Assembly: GCF_023065955.2 (NCBI RefSeq)
Contig: NW_026622952.1
Location: 32,350,313 to 32,414,312, forward strand
Direction: 5' to 3'
From: Ursus arctos
Lineage: Eukaryota; Chordata; Mammalia; Carnivora; Ursidae
DNA length: 64,000 bases
The translations under genes and the position numbers were made by a program. Numbering within the stretch: the first letter of the stretch is position 1; the number at the start of each line of letters is the position of its first letter. This document shows, piece after piece, positions 12,011 through 23,198 of the stretch. Under the pieces are notes generated by a model. That model made no database searches and was not told where the DNA came from. It saw nothing but the letters and a program-made list of their open reading frames with translations.

Positions 12011-14205
12011 GGGCTCAGGTCTAACAACAGGGAGAACAGGGTAAATAAAAAGAGTCCCAGATTTTCAAGAAACCAACGTGAAAGGTCATGAATGTTTTCT
12101 GATTTTGAGTTTCTTTAGAATATCTCTGCCAGTGTAAATGATATATTTATGTATTTAAAATCCTCATATTTTTATGTATGCATTAAAATGTTATTTTTTG
12201 AATTTGGGGTTTATAAAGGGCCCCCCACACACAAATCGTTTGACATTTGTATTTATGGTATAACATTTATGATTTTGGCAATGGAGAATGGCTGACTCCA
12301 ACTGCCATTAATCCTTTTTAACTCAAAACCAAAATGAAACAAAAAAATAGAAACAAGTTTCTCCCTCTCATAATCCAAAAATGATGAGCTTTGTTTCTAA
12401 ACAGCCGTGAAAAAAAAAAAAATAAAATAAACAAGACGGACCCTAAATAATGGTAAAGGAATATTTTTGTATATGTGCCAAGTTTTTCAATGCCTTTCAT
12501 GTTGGGGATCCTGTGATTGGCTGGCTTCCTCAAATCAGCTGGCCAGAGGACCTGGGTGGTTGGGAGGTGAACTTGGCTGCAGGGCAGGTCAGTCTGTGCC
12601 TGCTGTGTGCCAACACACTAAGGTTGATAATTCTTGAACAAAGAGAGTAATGTCTTTGTCAGGCCTTTTGTATTTTCCTTACCACATCTGCATAACACAT
12701 AATTAGAAGTTTATTATACTTGGTGTTTGTTCTGTAAGTCCCTGTCAGCTCAAATGAGGGCTATTTTTAAGTGAAAGAAAGTAATTACTAAAATGGAATT
12801 TCTATTCGACTATTTCACTTTGCTAGTCAAACGGAATTTACCATTTCCCCGTCTGCTTTGAAGACAGTGATAAAATCAGCGAGTTCTATTCTTTTCTAGG
12901 ATGACTTTGTAATTTTGTATTTTAGATTTACTACCTGTCTCTGCTTGTCTCAAACAGCTTAAAGCCCTTTCCTTACATCTGCTTCTCATGGAATCCACAT
13001 AAAGACAAGACGCCAGTGATAGCACCAACTATGAAAAGAAACAATGCCAATTAAGGTGAAGCAGTGCTCACGCCTCGAAGAAAGTTATATGTTAGGCTGA
13101 GGGAGAGTTAGGAAGCTCACTTCACAGCCCTTATGCGGGGAAAAAAGATCTACAGTGAGTGATTATATTTCAAAGTGTTGAGCAGTCAGAATAATGGTCA
13201 GCACAATTATTTAATTTTACTCTTACGTGTTCTTAGATTAACAGGATCAACAATGTATCCTTATTTGTTGGTGTATTTAAGGAGTATATACACGGTCTGT
13301 GTGCACAAAGGGTTACTTGCTATGGGAATGGAAAGAGTGATGAAATTTATGAAAAAAGAAAAAAAAACATTTTTTCACCAACTTTGGATCCCTGCAAGAC
13401 TGCTGTCCAAAAATGTAAAGGTATTGTATTGGCTCTTGTGATGACATGAAACCAGGAAAGATGTGTTAGCTTTGACAGTTGTGCCTGGAGACCCTGGGAT
13501 CCTTTAATAATGACTCCTTTCGCCATCCCATGACCCTCCCTTTACTCTCTAAAATAGAGAATGTTCTATTCCAAGACTAATAAGCCAGCAGTAGGTGATC
13601 AACATTCAATGGTGTCCCTCTGGGTGCTGCTTCTAAAAGTGGAGAACTTGATTGTAATTAGCTTAGCTGCCTTGCCCTACCTAGAAAAACCTAGCTTAAT
13701 AAGGATCAAGATCCAGGCATTCTTTTTTCCTGGTATTTACTGTTCAGTATTTGGTATTTAATTCACATGAGTGAGATTCAAGTTCCAGTCTGTGTCTGGC
13801 ATTATGTCCAGGCTCTGTGTGCAAACCGATCCATAAATTCACCCAACTCACCTTCCCATGGGGGTTTGGTTTAGTGTGCATATTCATTAGGAGTACTCTA
13901 CAATGAAGGCATTCAACATAATGTATTCAGACAAAACATTCAGTATGATTTGTCTCTTTTTCAAGGGAAGATACAAAGAACATTCTGGAAAAAATATAAT
14001 AGGTGACACATAGTATACTTTTCTCATCTTGAAAGTTGAGGGTGGGCAGAGTGGGATTTGAGCACAAATAGAGCTTCACAAATCTTTAGGTGGCCCAGTA
14101 TGTTTGGGGATTAGAAAACCATGCTTCTTTATATGATGGTGTGTAGAGAATAACATGCAAAGGACCAGTCATTGAACACTCAAGCATTCAATTTAGAGCA
14201 TGCCC
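12011..14205. other. unique sequence, nothing recognised
   Basis: No supported gene or repeat. Short A-rich tracts occur near 12409-12430. Frames of 60-90 codons occur on both strands without conserved features. A GC-richer patch at 12510-12610 is unexplained. Confidence 0.5.
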
Positions 14206-14211
14206 TTCAAA

Positions 14212-14290
14212 ACCTTCAACAAATATTTACTGAGCGACTCTTACATGCTGGCCATTGGCCCAGGTGCTGGGGATAACTGAATTTAGGAAG
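14212..14290 (+). mobile_element. short L2-like fossil
   Basis: The segment 'ccttcaacaaatatttactgagcgactcttacatgctggccattggcccaggtgctggggata' matches the widespread L2 phrase 'ttcaacaaatatttattgagcacctactatgtgccaggcac...ctggggata'. Only about 80 bp is recognisable. Confidence 0.5.
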
Positions 14291-15160
14291 ATCTTAAATA
14301 TATTTTAAAATATAAATGATTTCTGGCAATATTCATTTGGCTAGGAAACCCAAATCATTAAAATAGTCCAAACTCAAAGCAGTCTGTTAATAATCATGCT
14401 TTCCTCCAGAGCTTGCTTCTGTCCTTTTTAAATGGCCAAGAACCATAGTAGTACTTATGAACTCATTCATAATTTATTGGATAAAGGTCAGTTGCATTTT
14501 GAGACACATTAATTTAAATTAAGCATTAGGTGTAAATTGGGGTCTTTTTCTAAATAAATGATCATTAATATTTTAAACAAAAATAATCCTAACAAAAGAG
14601 AAATTCCAAAGCCTTTGCAGAAATACTCATTTCAAATATCTTTTTCACATACTCACGGAATTATAAATATTTGTGTTTAAAATATGGTATGAATTTAAAA
14701 ACTTTCTTTTCATTTTAAGAGTACTTTAAAGATTTTGCAACATACTATATTTGCTTAATTACAGGAAAGTAATGTTTTAAATAGAAATCCAATATATTTT
14801 TCTTGTGCTTGGTGGCCTGGGTTAACATTTCAGAAATTTAAAAATTCTTGGGCCATGCAAGTTTTTACACATTGATTGAAGTCATAGTTTAGGACTTAGT
14901 ATACTAAAGAGCATGTTCCCATCACTTATGCATTTGAAATGTAAAAGGCTTTATTTTGAATGCACTGAGGCATATTAAAAATAAAATGGAAATTTTCATG
15001 CTTCAGATAGAGCCAAGGAGATTTGCTCAATGTCATTTTGAATTCTCCCCAAATATAAGGAGGGAATCCCTCAGGTAACATTTGAAACAATTTGAGCACT
15101 TGTATTTCTAAAAGAGGCACTAAAATAAACAACCAAAAAATGTTTTTAAGCAAAAAGAAA
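14291..15160. other. unique AT-rich sequence
   Basis: No gene or repeat recognised. The region is very AT-rich. The 119-codon reverse frame at 14926-15285 owes its N-terminal half to the adjacent TG microsatellite and is not a gene. Confidence 0.5.
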
Positions 15161-15218
15161 TATATGCATGTATGTATGTATATGTATATTTGTGTGTGTG
15201 TATGTATATAGAGAGAAA

Positions 15219-15255
<37 letters not shown>

Positions 15256-15260
15256 CGTGT
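15161..15260. repeat. compound (TATG)n / (TG)n microsatellite
   Basis: About 100 bp of alternating purine-pyrimidine sequence. It runs from GTAT repeats through a short TG run and a GAGA interruption to a pure (TG) tract of about 14 units at 15221-15252. The longest pure part should be length-variable between individuals. Confidence 0.95.
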
Positions 15261-15944
15261 GAAGAAGGAAATCCAAGGTTTCCAATGATTTTAAAATACA
15301 GAATTCGTTATTTTTTTCAAAAAAAAATTTACAGAGAGAGCTAAAAACAATTATTTAAAGCATCATGATTATCTGCCCTAAAAGTAATTCAAATATGCTG
15401 TGAAAAGCTTAGTGCAGCAGATATCTTTTACTCTGTTTTATACATTTATTAACAAAAAATATGCTTTGAACTCTGCTGACATCTTTGATTAGTCTTTGGT
15501 ACTAAATTATTTGTCAGCACACAGAGCTAAATATAGACAACTTTCACTTTTGGTAAAAACTTTAATGTCCTCTTAAAACACATAACAGGCTGGGCAGCAG
15601 AAGGGATAGGGTGGATGCTGTATTTGCTTATCAGAAAAGGCCTAAGTATCTATTTTGGTGCCTCTGACAGCAGTAAATGAAGATCTCCAAATAAATAAGC
15701 TATATGGAAAGACATCTGAGCAAAAATGCCATACTTCCCATTAGTGAGAATAACAATGGAGAGAAATAATTACATTCTCTCGTGCTTTAGCTATATATAA
15801 AAAAAGAAAATCTTAATATTAACACAATTAATGGTAAAAGGAAAAAAATAGTCATATACTTACAGTGGTGTTATAAGATTCCAAATTACAACAGACATTT
15901 TTTTTCTATATTTAGGGGGAGAAAAGATAAATGAATTTCCTCTT
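15261..15944. other. repeat-poor unique block
   Basis: No transposon recognised in about 680 bp. The sequence is AT-rich but not simple, with patches such as 'ctctgctgacatctttgattagtc' and 'cctctgacagcagtaaatgaagatctcc' that could be conserved non-coding DNA. Nothing in the sequence alone proves this. Confidence 0.4.
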
Positions 15945-16520
15945 GGATTTTACGAGGCATGGATTTCCTGGAATGTGTGTTTACAGATTCCTATCAGTGG
16001 TGTTGCCCCAAGGAAGAGGAGGGGAAATATCTGCTGCTCACCACTTCCCACAAAATTCTACCAGACTCTTCCTCTGCCCGTGTCCCCGTTCTCATTTCTT
16101 AACTCTTGTCATCTTGACCTTGGTCCAGCTACACTGCCTTAATCTGATTTCTCCAAAAACTGTCTCTTCCTTGCGTCAGGATTTTCACAATTGCTTTTAT
16201 TTGTTTACTTAAGTTCACTTCTCATTCCTCGGATTCACCTGTAGGTTCTTAAGTCCCTAGGAAAAGCTTGTCCTGCTCTCTCCCGCCAACACCCACTTTG
16301 CCAGTGTCTCTGGCCTGACCCATCTCCCATGTCCCTCATTCACAGCTCTCTCAACCGTCGGAAAGCATCTCCTGTTTGTCCACGTGTTTATTGGCTGTCT
16401 TGCCCCCATTCTCAAGGTAACTGCACGAGAACCAGCTTCTTGTCTGCCTACTTTGATCCTTGTACTTCCAGTGCCTAGGACAGGGTTACCGCTGGCTCCA
16501 AGAAGTCAGGAAATGTTTGA
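15945..16520 (+). mobile_element. L2-like LINE 3' region, sense
   Basis: A pyrimidine-rich block ('caccacttcccacaaaattctaccagactcttcc', 'cttaactcttgtcatcttgacctt') followed by 'cacgtgtttattggctgtcttgcccccattctcaaggtaact' and 'ccttgtacttccagtgcctaggacagggt' resembles the diverged 3' end of an L2. Such ends close with '..gcctagcacagtgcctggcacatag'. The 93-codon frame at 15931-16212 lies in this block and lacks any protein resemblance. Confidence 0.4.
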
Positions 16521-17840
16521 GAATTCACAGTTCATCAGTTTGGTTGATCTAAAGTAATATGTTGCTATCTTGTAGCATGAAGAGGAAGATCGGTGCGCTT
16601 TTAGACCCTGTTTTTCCCCCGACATGACTCCAGGGGAAGGAATGATTCTCTGTGGAGAATCAGGGATACCGTTCTCACAACCTGACTTTTACCCCACAGC
16701 TGTGTATCTTGAAATGGGAGTCGGATGCGGTGGTAAGCAATTCTGGGCTTGAAAACTCTAATGTCTACAAAGGGGCTCAAAGACCGCGTGCATGAGACAG
16801 TGGAGAGTGGCTCCAAGTCACAACACCTCCCTGCAGCCCCGTTTCAATTTACTTTGATGGGACTCTGAGAGCCACCGTAAGTGGGGGTGCTGCAAGCAGC
16901 TATTTCTGTGTACTGAGCAATAACACAGTGGGGCTGGCAATGTGGACAGAGGAAATGTAAAGCATTTTAGTCTGAGCAGCTTCTTTGTGATTCTAATGAT
17001 TTTCAGTGTTACTTAGATGACTTCTGAGAAGTTAACAGCCATCCTTCTCAAGTCAAAAACTACATTTAGAGAGATCAATGATGCATAATAGACCTGCTGC
17101 TTGGCAGGGTGAATTCTCATTCTCAAAAAACCTACAGCCTAAGAAGTCATCACAGAACATTTTTAAAAGAGCTTCCAAAAATCCACTATGTGTCTACAGT
17201 ATTATGTTAAGCATGCTCAGAGACTTGTTGAACTAAAGCAGAGTAATGCGCATGTTTTAAAAAAAGTGTTTACAGTATTCATGCTAGTGAATGTTTTAAG
17301 TCCTTTCACAAAGATAATTGAAGGCATTTTATCGCATGGGCTTTATCTAAACATTTGACACAAAGACAGAATCTCTTTCTGAGCCAGACCATTAGAATTT
17401 TGAAAAAAAACAAAAACCTCCCTGCTCTTGATTCCTCAACCTACCCCTACCCAGTCTATCCTTATGCCTGCATGGATGTAACTTTGCTCTTCTAATGAAC
17501 TTGAAGCAACAGGTTGGGGTGATGGAAATGTTGTACTTTGTACATTACACTCTAGCAGCCTCTCCACAGTGTGCTCAAAGGGTAGCATTAAATAGTTTTC
17601 TCTCTTGTGGTGGTAGCAAGTCAGGCTCTGAGGAGGAGAGCCCACATTCCTTAAGAGCATGATTCCCACCACACTCATCCCAACTGTAAATAATCTGACA
17701 GTTTCAGAAGCTGCATCATGGAACCATGTAGGTACATATTAGGAACAAGAATGTATGTAGGAAGGCTTTTATAAGATTAAATAATTTTATGAAAGTTTCC
17801 TTATTTTAAGATTCTATACTTCCTACTGCTTTGGGACACA
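16521..17840. other. unique sequence, nothing recognised
   Basis: About 1.3 kb without a recognised element. The 16590-16880 part is GC-richer than its surroundings, with a 71-codon reverse frame at 16601-16816 that I do not recognise. I see no splice-site or start context to support an exon. Confidence 0.5.
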
Positions 17841-17855
17841 AAGTTTGCCATTTTA

Positions 17856-18054
17856 GGGGTGCCTGAGTGGCTCAGTCGTTAAGCATCTGCCTTTGGCTCA
17901 GGGCACGATCCTGGATCCCTGGGATCGAGCCCCACATTGGGTTCCTCTGCTGGGAGCCTGCTTCTTCCTCTCCCACTCCCCCTGCTTGTGTTCCCTCTCT
18001 CGCTGGCTGTCTTTCTCTCTGTCAAATAAATAAATAAAATCTTTAAAAAAAAAA
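17856..18054 (+). mobile_element. Can-SINE (SINEC), sense, perfect 15-bp TSD
   Basis: A full-length SINE: head 'ggggtgcctgagtggctcagtcg' (A-box region), 'gggatcgagcccc' (B-box region), CT-rich middle, 'gtcaaataaataaataaaatctt' and an A tail. It is flanked by the perfect duplication AAGTTTGCCATTTTA at 17841-17855 and 18055-18069. It is transcribable in principle by Pol III but has no protein product. Confidence 0.97.
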
Positions 18055-18109
18055 AAGTTTGCCATTTTATGGCATAGTAGTGAAACTAGTAAGAGAAGGT
18101 AGAAATATA

Positions 18110-18237
18110 AGGTTTTTTTTTAGTAATTTTTATTTTGTTATATGAGTCACCATACAGTACATCCCCAGTTTTTGATGCAATGTTCCATGATTCATTATTT
18201 GCATATAACACCCAGTGCACCATGCAATATGTGTAAG
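18110..18237 (-). mobile_element. carnivore L1 3' UTR tail, antisense
   Basis: It starts with a T run (the antisense poly-A), then carries 'gtcaccatacagtacatcccc', 'gatgcaatgttccatgattcattattt' and 'aacacccagtgcaccatgcaata'. This is the same 3' end found at 39164-39563 (same orientation) and at 23530-23795 (opposite orientation), so it is a recurrent carnivore L1 family. It is a severely 5'-truncated copy of about 130 bp. Confidence 0.92.
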
Positions 18238-18789
18238 TTTGGTTTTTGAATTTCTTAATTATCTTCCCACTCAACCCACAAATGGGCAATGCCCATTGAA
18301 TTTCAAACGGTATTTTGATTTAGATCATCTCAGCAAATTCTCCAACATGGAGACTGCTGATTGAGACCTCACTTTTTAACCTTAGAAAATAAATGTATTG
18401 TTTGATTTTAAGTATAACTTTTACAGCCAACTTCCCAATACCTGTTTTTAACTCCACCTCACACCTTTTTAATAAAGAAACCCAGGCAGGCTATTTTCAG
18501 CTCTCCAGCCTAAATGCTACTTCTTATGCATGGATCACACATATATACACATTGCCTTTTTTTAGGAGTGATCATGCATTCTTTAATTTCATTCGATTTT
18601 TATTACACAATTTTAATTGCAACTGCCAGAGAGAATGTGGCATTTTGAAGCTCTGTTCCATGAGTCATTCCAAGTGTAAGAAGAATGTAGTACATTGTTT
18701 AATAAGTTTGTTAGGCCTTTGTTTTGTCTCCACATTAGTCTCTCAGTACCTACAGGTCATGGATAACATCTAAAGTCCCTTTTATTTGC
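18238..18789. other. unique sequence, nothing recognised
   Basis: No repeat identified. A 126-codon forward frame at 18393-18773 is among the longest in the window. Its translation looks like random low-GC sequence with many Cys, Phe and Ser residues and no motif, so I do not call a gene. Confidence 0.5.
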
Positions 18790-19095
18790 ATTTCCAAACC
18801 TAAAATGGCCGAACTAAATGTGCCCTTTGCAACTTAGTCATCAACACACAGTCACCCAGCGCATTGTCTTCTGTGTGAGTCTGAGACATCCCCACACTGA
18901 CTCCTTATCCCCTCTGACCCCAGATCATTGACATAACTGTTGCATTTGAAGTGCATATGTTTTGCTTTGTGATTTTGGCCTTGGGTTACGTGACTTGTGA
19001 ATTTCTTGAAGCCAGGGGATGTATTTTCTCAAGTATCTAGCACAGACCCTAACACATTATTGACTGAGAAAATGAATGCACAGAACAGTGATTAT
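18790..19095 (+). mobile_element. L2-like LINE 3' end, sense
   Basis: It ends with 'gacttgtgaatttcttgaagccaggggatgtattttctcaagtatctagcacagaccctaacacattattgactg'. This follows the L2 3'-terminal pattern 'actgtgagctccttgagggcagggactgtgtct...ctagcacagtgcctggcacatagta'. It is old and diverged. Confidence 0.55.
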
Positions 19096-19964
19096 AAGGC
19101 ACTTGCTCTGTCCCCTACCTTTCTAGTCAGCTCCTCATTCCAAGTCTCCCTGTGAATCTAGGATGCAGAGTGTTTCAGGGTCAGGGGCATACACATAGGA
19201 ACACAGCTTTCTTACAATGATGTTGTTAGGAAGATGAAGCCTATAATCTTTTTTTCACATCTAAACACAAAATGCTCTCACCAAAAATACGCAGTTTCTG
19301 TTAACATAGTACCTCAAAGTAAATAAATCCAAGAAAGTGGACTTTACCTTTAAGATTGTAGTGAAACAATTATGCCTAATTAAAAACCTCAGAGAATAGA
19401 TTAGGGTTATTCTTAGATGTGTTGGTAGATCTGATCTGAAGCGAGTTTGTACATTGCACTACTCAAGATCAAAATGAAATAATTTTGATTTTTGGTATTT
19501 TCCATTATCTATTGAAGTGTTTCCTCTCAAACAATATCTATTTTTATAGTACTGTCCCAAATGCTATCCTTCAGAAGGCATGTTATCAACAAATGCATTT
19601 TTCACAAAGCATAGCACTTTATGGGATTTGAATGAAGAAAGATAAGACATTTATAAAAGCAATACATAGTAGTCAGAGATACAGATTTTGTGTGCAGACG
19701 TTAAGCCTGATGAATCTACAAGGCAGATAGGTCATTACGAACCGCAACTCATGGTTAAATGCGGCATAAATAAGTGGCAAAAAGGATCATTACAGAACTA
19801 AAATTAAGAATGTAGGCTTTGTAGAATCCAAGTTTTGTCTCATGTTGTTTTTCCTCGGTGAAACAATTAATACATGAGCTATAAAGCAGGAAAGACGACG
19901 GGGGAAACACTCTATATGGAATAAGTGCTGTAAGTAATGCTTAGTGTGTGTGTGCACATAATCA
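19096..19964. other. unique sequence, nothing recognised
   Basis: Non-coding AT-rich DNA with no recognised repeat. Confidence 0.5.
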
Positions 19965-20125
19965 GTTTTATCTTCTGAACTTCAAGATCCTACACGTAGG
20001 TAATTTTCGCTGAAGGAGGCTGAGGCTCAGGGAGTTTAAATAAGTTGTTCAAGATTACAGGGAGTAAATGGCAAAGCCAGGATGTGTCTGGTGCCCTGAT
20101 TCATAATCTTTCCAGTACTTGGTGA
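19965..20125 (+). mobile_element. MIR SINE fossil, sense
   Basis: The MIR core and 3' part are visible: 'gaaggaggctgaggctcagggagtttaaataagttgttcaagattacagggagtaaatggcaaagccaggatgtg'. Its counterpart in MIR is the 'gaggaaactgaggctcagagaggttaagtaacttgcccaaggtcacacagctagtaa' phrase. Confidence 0.85.
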
Positions 20126-20270
20126 AGCTCTAACAAATCGATACCAGGAGTGTTGCCACGATCTGAGAAACGGTGAAGTTCTTCTGATCTAAGATTCACT
20201 TGCATTGACTTTTAGAAGGGAACAAAATGCTTTGTCAGAAGTAGCAAGCATAAACTACAACCAACGATAA

Positions 20271-20278
20271 AGATTGAT

Positions 20279-20313
<35 letters not shown>

Positions 20314-20485
20314 TCTTAGAGAGTGGGGGGTGGGCAGAGCAGTAGGAAAACTTAGAGAGAGAATCTCAAGCAGACTCCCTGCTGAGTGCAGAGCCCAATG
20401 CAGGGCTTGATTCCAGGACACTGAGATCATGACCTGAGCAGAAATCAAGAGTCAGCAGCTTAACCGACTGAGCCACCCGGTGCCC
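20271..20485 (-). mobile_element. Can-SINE, antisense, expanded ATTT tail
   Basis: A reverse-oriented SINE. Its tail has become a (TTTA)n microsatellite of roughly 9 units at 20276-20313. It is followed by 'gagagagaatctcaagcagactccctgctgagtgcagagcc', 'gggcttgattccaggac' and the head 'ttaaccgactgagccacccggtgccc'. This is an older subfamily than those carrying GACAGCCAGCGAGAG. The flanking duplication is degraded. Confidence 0.93.
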
Positions 20486-20751
20486 TTATAATCAATAATA
20501 AAAGCAAATGTGAAACCAGGAACATTTTTCTGTGGAAAGCATAGTGAAAGAATAAAATGCTTCAGACACACTGTAGTCCGGAAAAGAGCCAGTGAACTTA
20601 ACCAATTGCAGATCCCTGGTGACTTTCAAGAGAACAGTTTTGGCAGAGGGGTTAAAATGTGCTAAATGATGTGGTATAGGAATAAGAAGAGCTGCTCTCA
20701 GTACATTCTAACCACATTCCAGAAGCTGTTAGACCTCAACGCTTATGGTCT
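20486..20751. other. unique spacer
   Basis: Nothing recognised between the SINE and the MIR fragment. Confidence 0.5.
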
Positions 20752-20872
20752 CATGGATCCCTTTGGCCCTGAGTTTCCAGGATCATTGTACGGATGAGAA
20801 CACAAACTGAGAGAAGCAAAAGGAATCACCCAAAGCCAGCCAGCCGGTGAGCGTCAGAACTGCGAGGAATTT
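20752..20872 (+). mobile_element. MIR fragment, sense
   Basis: The order 'cattgtacggatgagaacacaaactgagagaagcaaaaggaatcacccaaagccagccagccggtgagcgtcagaactgcgagg' follows the MIR 3' half (gatgaggaaactgaggc, then cccaaggtcacacagc, then agtggcagagccggga). It is diverged. Confidence 0.65.
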
Positions 20873-21688
20873 ACAAGCCACCTACATACAAATGGAAGGT
20901 TTTGAACAATATTACCTTTGACTTGCTAGGGTATCACTGAATAAGGAGACAGGAGATCTACTAGAGAGATGATCAAAATGATGGAAAGACGTACCTGGGG
21001 AAGAGGTAGAGACTGGGGGGAGGAGGGGCGCAGGGGAAGTACATCATGTTCAAGAAGAAAGGGGTTGCTTCGTTTTCCGAGAGTTAGGAATGGAGCACTG
21101 AATAGTTGCTGCCCAGTGCAGGGCAAAAGCTGCCCTCGGAGACAGGGAAAGAGACACCTGTAATTAACCCACGTGCTCTATCCTTCTGTCATGACTGCTG
21201 AGGCAGGCCCTTTATCTCTGCCATGCTTTGCTTGTCTGACCCTGCCATGGCTGCTCCCGCTGCCAGAAATTGTCATCCGCTCTGCCTAGCTAAGATCGGG
21301 TTTCATCTGTGCCTGGTATTTCTGTACGTGGTATCCCTGACCGCGGAAAAATATTGGCTGATATAGAAAAAGGTGAATAAAATACACGGAGGGGGAAATC
21401 ATTCAATGAGACCTTTTCTTTTGCTGTGGCATCATGAATAGAGGAGAATTTTCTCATCTAGGCGATTTGGGTCTTAATGTCTATATTGTTCAGCGGGCAA
21501 ATACACTCACGCAGGGATGCACACATTGCCCTGGGAAAGGGGGGTGAGGACGCATCTCCTTTTGCCACAGCGAGGCCTACACTGTGTTTCCAGGTGACTT
21601 TGTGAAGCAGAGCACGGGCAATGGGATGCGACTGGGCACTCTACTGCTCAATTTTTGGCTAGGTTGGAATGGGGATGAGACTGTAGAC
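20873..21688. other. unique sequence, nothing recognised
   Basis: No gene or repeat identified. The 20980-21340 part is purine-rich and then relatively GC-rich. Overlapping 64- and 66-codon frames on opposite strands here have no recognisable product. Confidence 0.5.
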
Positions 21689-21803
21689 CAGTGCTTCTCA
21701 AAAATTGATGCGATTCACCTACAATCTTGTAAAATACAGATTCTAATTAAGTCTGAAGTAAATGCTTGAGATTTTGCATTTATAACAACTTTGTAGGTGA
21801 TGT
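21689..21803. mobile_element. MER5-like hAT-Charlie fragment
   Basis: It starts with the hAT-Charlie-type terminus 'cagtgcttctcaaaaattgatgcgattcacct' and contains 'taaaatacagattctaattaagtctgaagtaaatgcttgagattttgcattt'. This matches the internal layout of small Charlie elements. The far terminus is lost, and it abuts the MaLR LTR that follows. Confidence 0.65.
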
Positions 21804-21807
21804 GTGT

Positions 21808-22100
21808 CTTACCCGGTCAGGATGCTATAAAAATGCACCCTACTCTGGGCGGCTTAAACATTTATTTCTCGTAGTTCTGGAGGCTGGGAAGTCCAAGGGC
21901 AGGGCATTGCAGACATGATGTCTAGTGAGGGCCCGTTTCCTAATCCACAGATGGCTGCCGTCTTGCTGTGGCACTGCTCCCCTCCATTAGGGCTCCACAC
22001 TGATGACCTGGTCATCTCCTGAAGGCTCCACCTCCAGATGCCATCACTGTGGGGGTTAAAATCTAAATATGGGAATTTAGGGGGACATGTTTCATACATA
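21808..22100 (-). mobile_element. ERVL-MaLR LTR (MST/MLT1-like), antisense
   Basis: On the plus strand the order is 'tgtcttacccggtcaggatgctataaaaatgcaccctactctgggcggcttaaac', 'tttatttctcgtagttctggaggctgggaagtccaagg', 'tctagtgagggcccgtttcc', 'gaaggctccacctccagatgccatcact' and 'gggggttaaaatctaaatatgggaatttagggggaca'. That is the reverse complement of MST-type MaLR LTRs. It is a solo LTR with internal deletions and no viral coding sequence next to it. The 162-codon reverse frame at 21854-22342 is mostly this LTR. Confidence 0.85.
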
Positions 22101-22990
22101 ATAAGGCCAAAGGTGCTGATGCAGTAAGAACCTTTGGTTTGTAAGGCCATGGAGAATCTTTCTCTGTTGCATTTACCATAATTGTGCACTTCTGATTCTG
22201 GTGCCCCAGGCCACAGTCTGCACCAGCCCTTCCTTAGCCACCGGGGAGGCCTCTGTCTCTCAGATGCACACTGCTTATCCAGAGCTGACTCTGGATCTCT
22301 CTTCCCCATGCCACGCTGTGTGACATCACATTGGTGGTTCAATGGTGGTTGCGATGAGGGATGTTTTCATCAGTGGAAATCAGCAAAGGCCACCCATAAA
22401 AACTTTTTTAAATACCTTATTCTCTGTTAGTATTTTATGCCTATTTTGAGGCATACAATATGTTAATAAAGGATTTCCTTCCAGTGTATTTAATTTCTGA
22501 AACATGGTATTAGTTTTTGAGTATTTGTAGAATACAATGTCCAGGTTGCCTAATGGCTTATAGTTTTGAAGGTTATCTAGGCTTTGGAGTAACCTGAGTG
22601 AGATGCCATGCTCACCTCCTATAACTTGGGTTATTCACAATGCGACGTTCTCGATAAAAAGGCTACAATGAAGGATTAGTCGTGGAGCAGAATTTTGAAC
22701 CTCATCTTAAAGAGGCCTTATAGTACTTGGGCCTCTGTTTCTTACTGTATGCAGTAAGGAAATTTGCCACATTGATTCTCAAAAAAGCAACTTCATCGCC
22801 ACAATTGAATGCTGTCTCAATGAGAAAATGTGCACTGAGCTAAAAACAGCCAATTTATAAACACCTATATGAACCTGATGTAGCAAGTTGTTGAGAAGTA
22901 TGTGACGTGGGTCAAGTGGTCTTATTAGATTGGGATTAAGGTTCATGCCAATATACATAAAATTCACAGTCAAATAAATATCCATGTTGT

Positions 22991-22993
<3 letters not shown>
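22101..22993. other. unique sequence, nothing recognised
   Basis: No repeat or gene. The 22180-22330 part is locally GC-richer and contains overlapping frames on both strands (82 codons forward). None shows a known motif. Confidence 0.5.
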
Positions 22994-23027
<34 letters not shown>

Positions 23028-23101
23028 TATATAAATATATATGTATATTTATATTATATATTTATGCTTTATATATTTATATATTTATATTTATTTATAT
23101 A

Positions 23102-23151
<50 letters not shown>

Positions 23152-23198
23152 GAAACACACACATATACATAGAGAGAGAGAGAGAGAGAGCGCGCGCA
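22994..23198. repeat. compound microsatellite: TA, TG, TA, CA, GA, CG
   Basis: About 205 bp made of consecutive tracts: (TA)n from 22994, imperfect TATTTA repeats to about 23100, (TG)n, a second (TA)n, a short CACA segment, (AG) at about 23171-23190, and CGCGCGC. The two long TA tracts could extrude as cruciforms, and the TG/CG tracts are potential Z-DNA. This is non-coding. Confidence 0.95.

Noticed and set aside
14926..15285. 119-codon reverse frame with His-Thr repeats
   Set aside because: The repetitive N-terminal half is a translation of the TG microsatellite.
15931..16212. 93-codon frame as a possible exon
   Set aside because: It sits in an L2-like block with no splice signals or protein similarity that I can recognise.
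17856..18054. tRNA-like head of the SINEs as tRNA genes
   Set aside because: The A and B box-like parts belong to tRNA-Lys-derived SINEs. They lack a foldable full tRNA and are followed by a CT-rich body and A tail. The same applies to the other SINE copies.
18393..18773. 126-codon forward frame
   Set aside because: No recognisable motif, low-complexity Cys/Phe/Ser-rich composition and no start or splice context; likely chance.
21854..22342. 162-codon reverse frame, the longest in the window
   Set aside because: More than half of it is the antisense MaLR LTR at 21808-22100, and the rest shows no protein motif. It is a chance frame.
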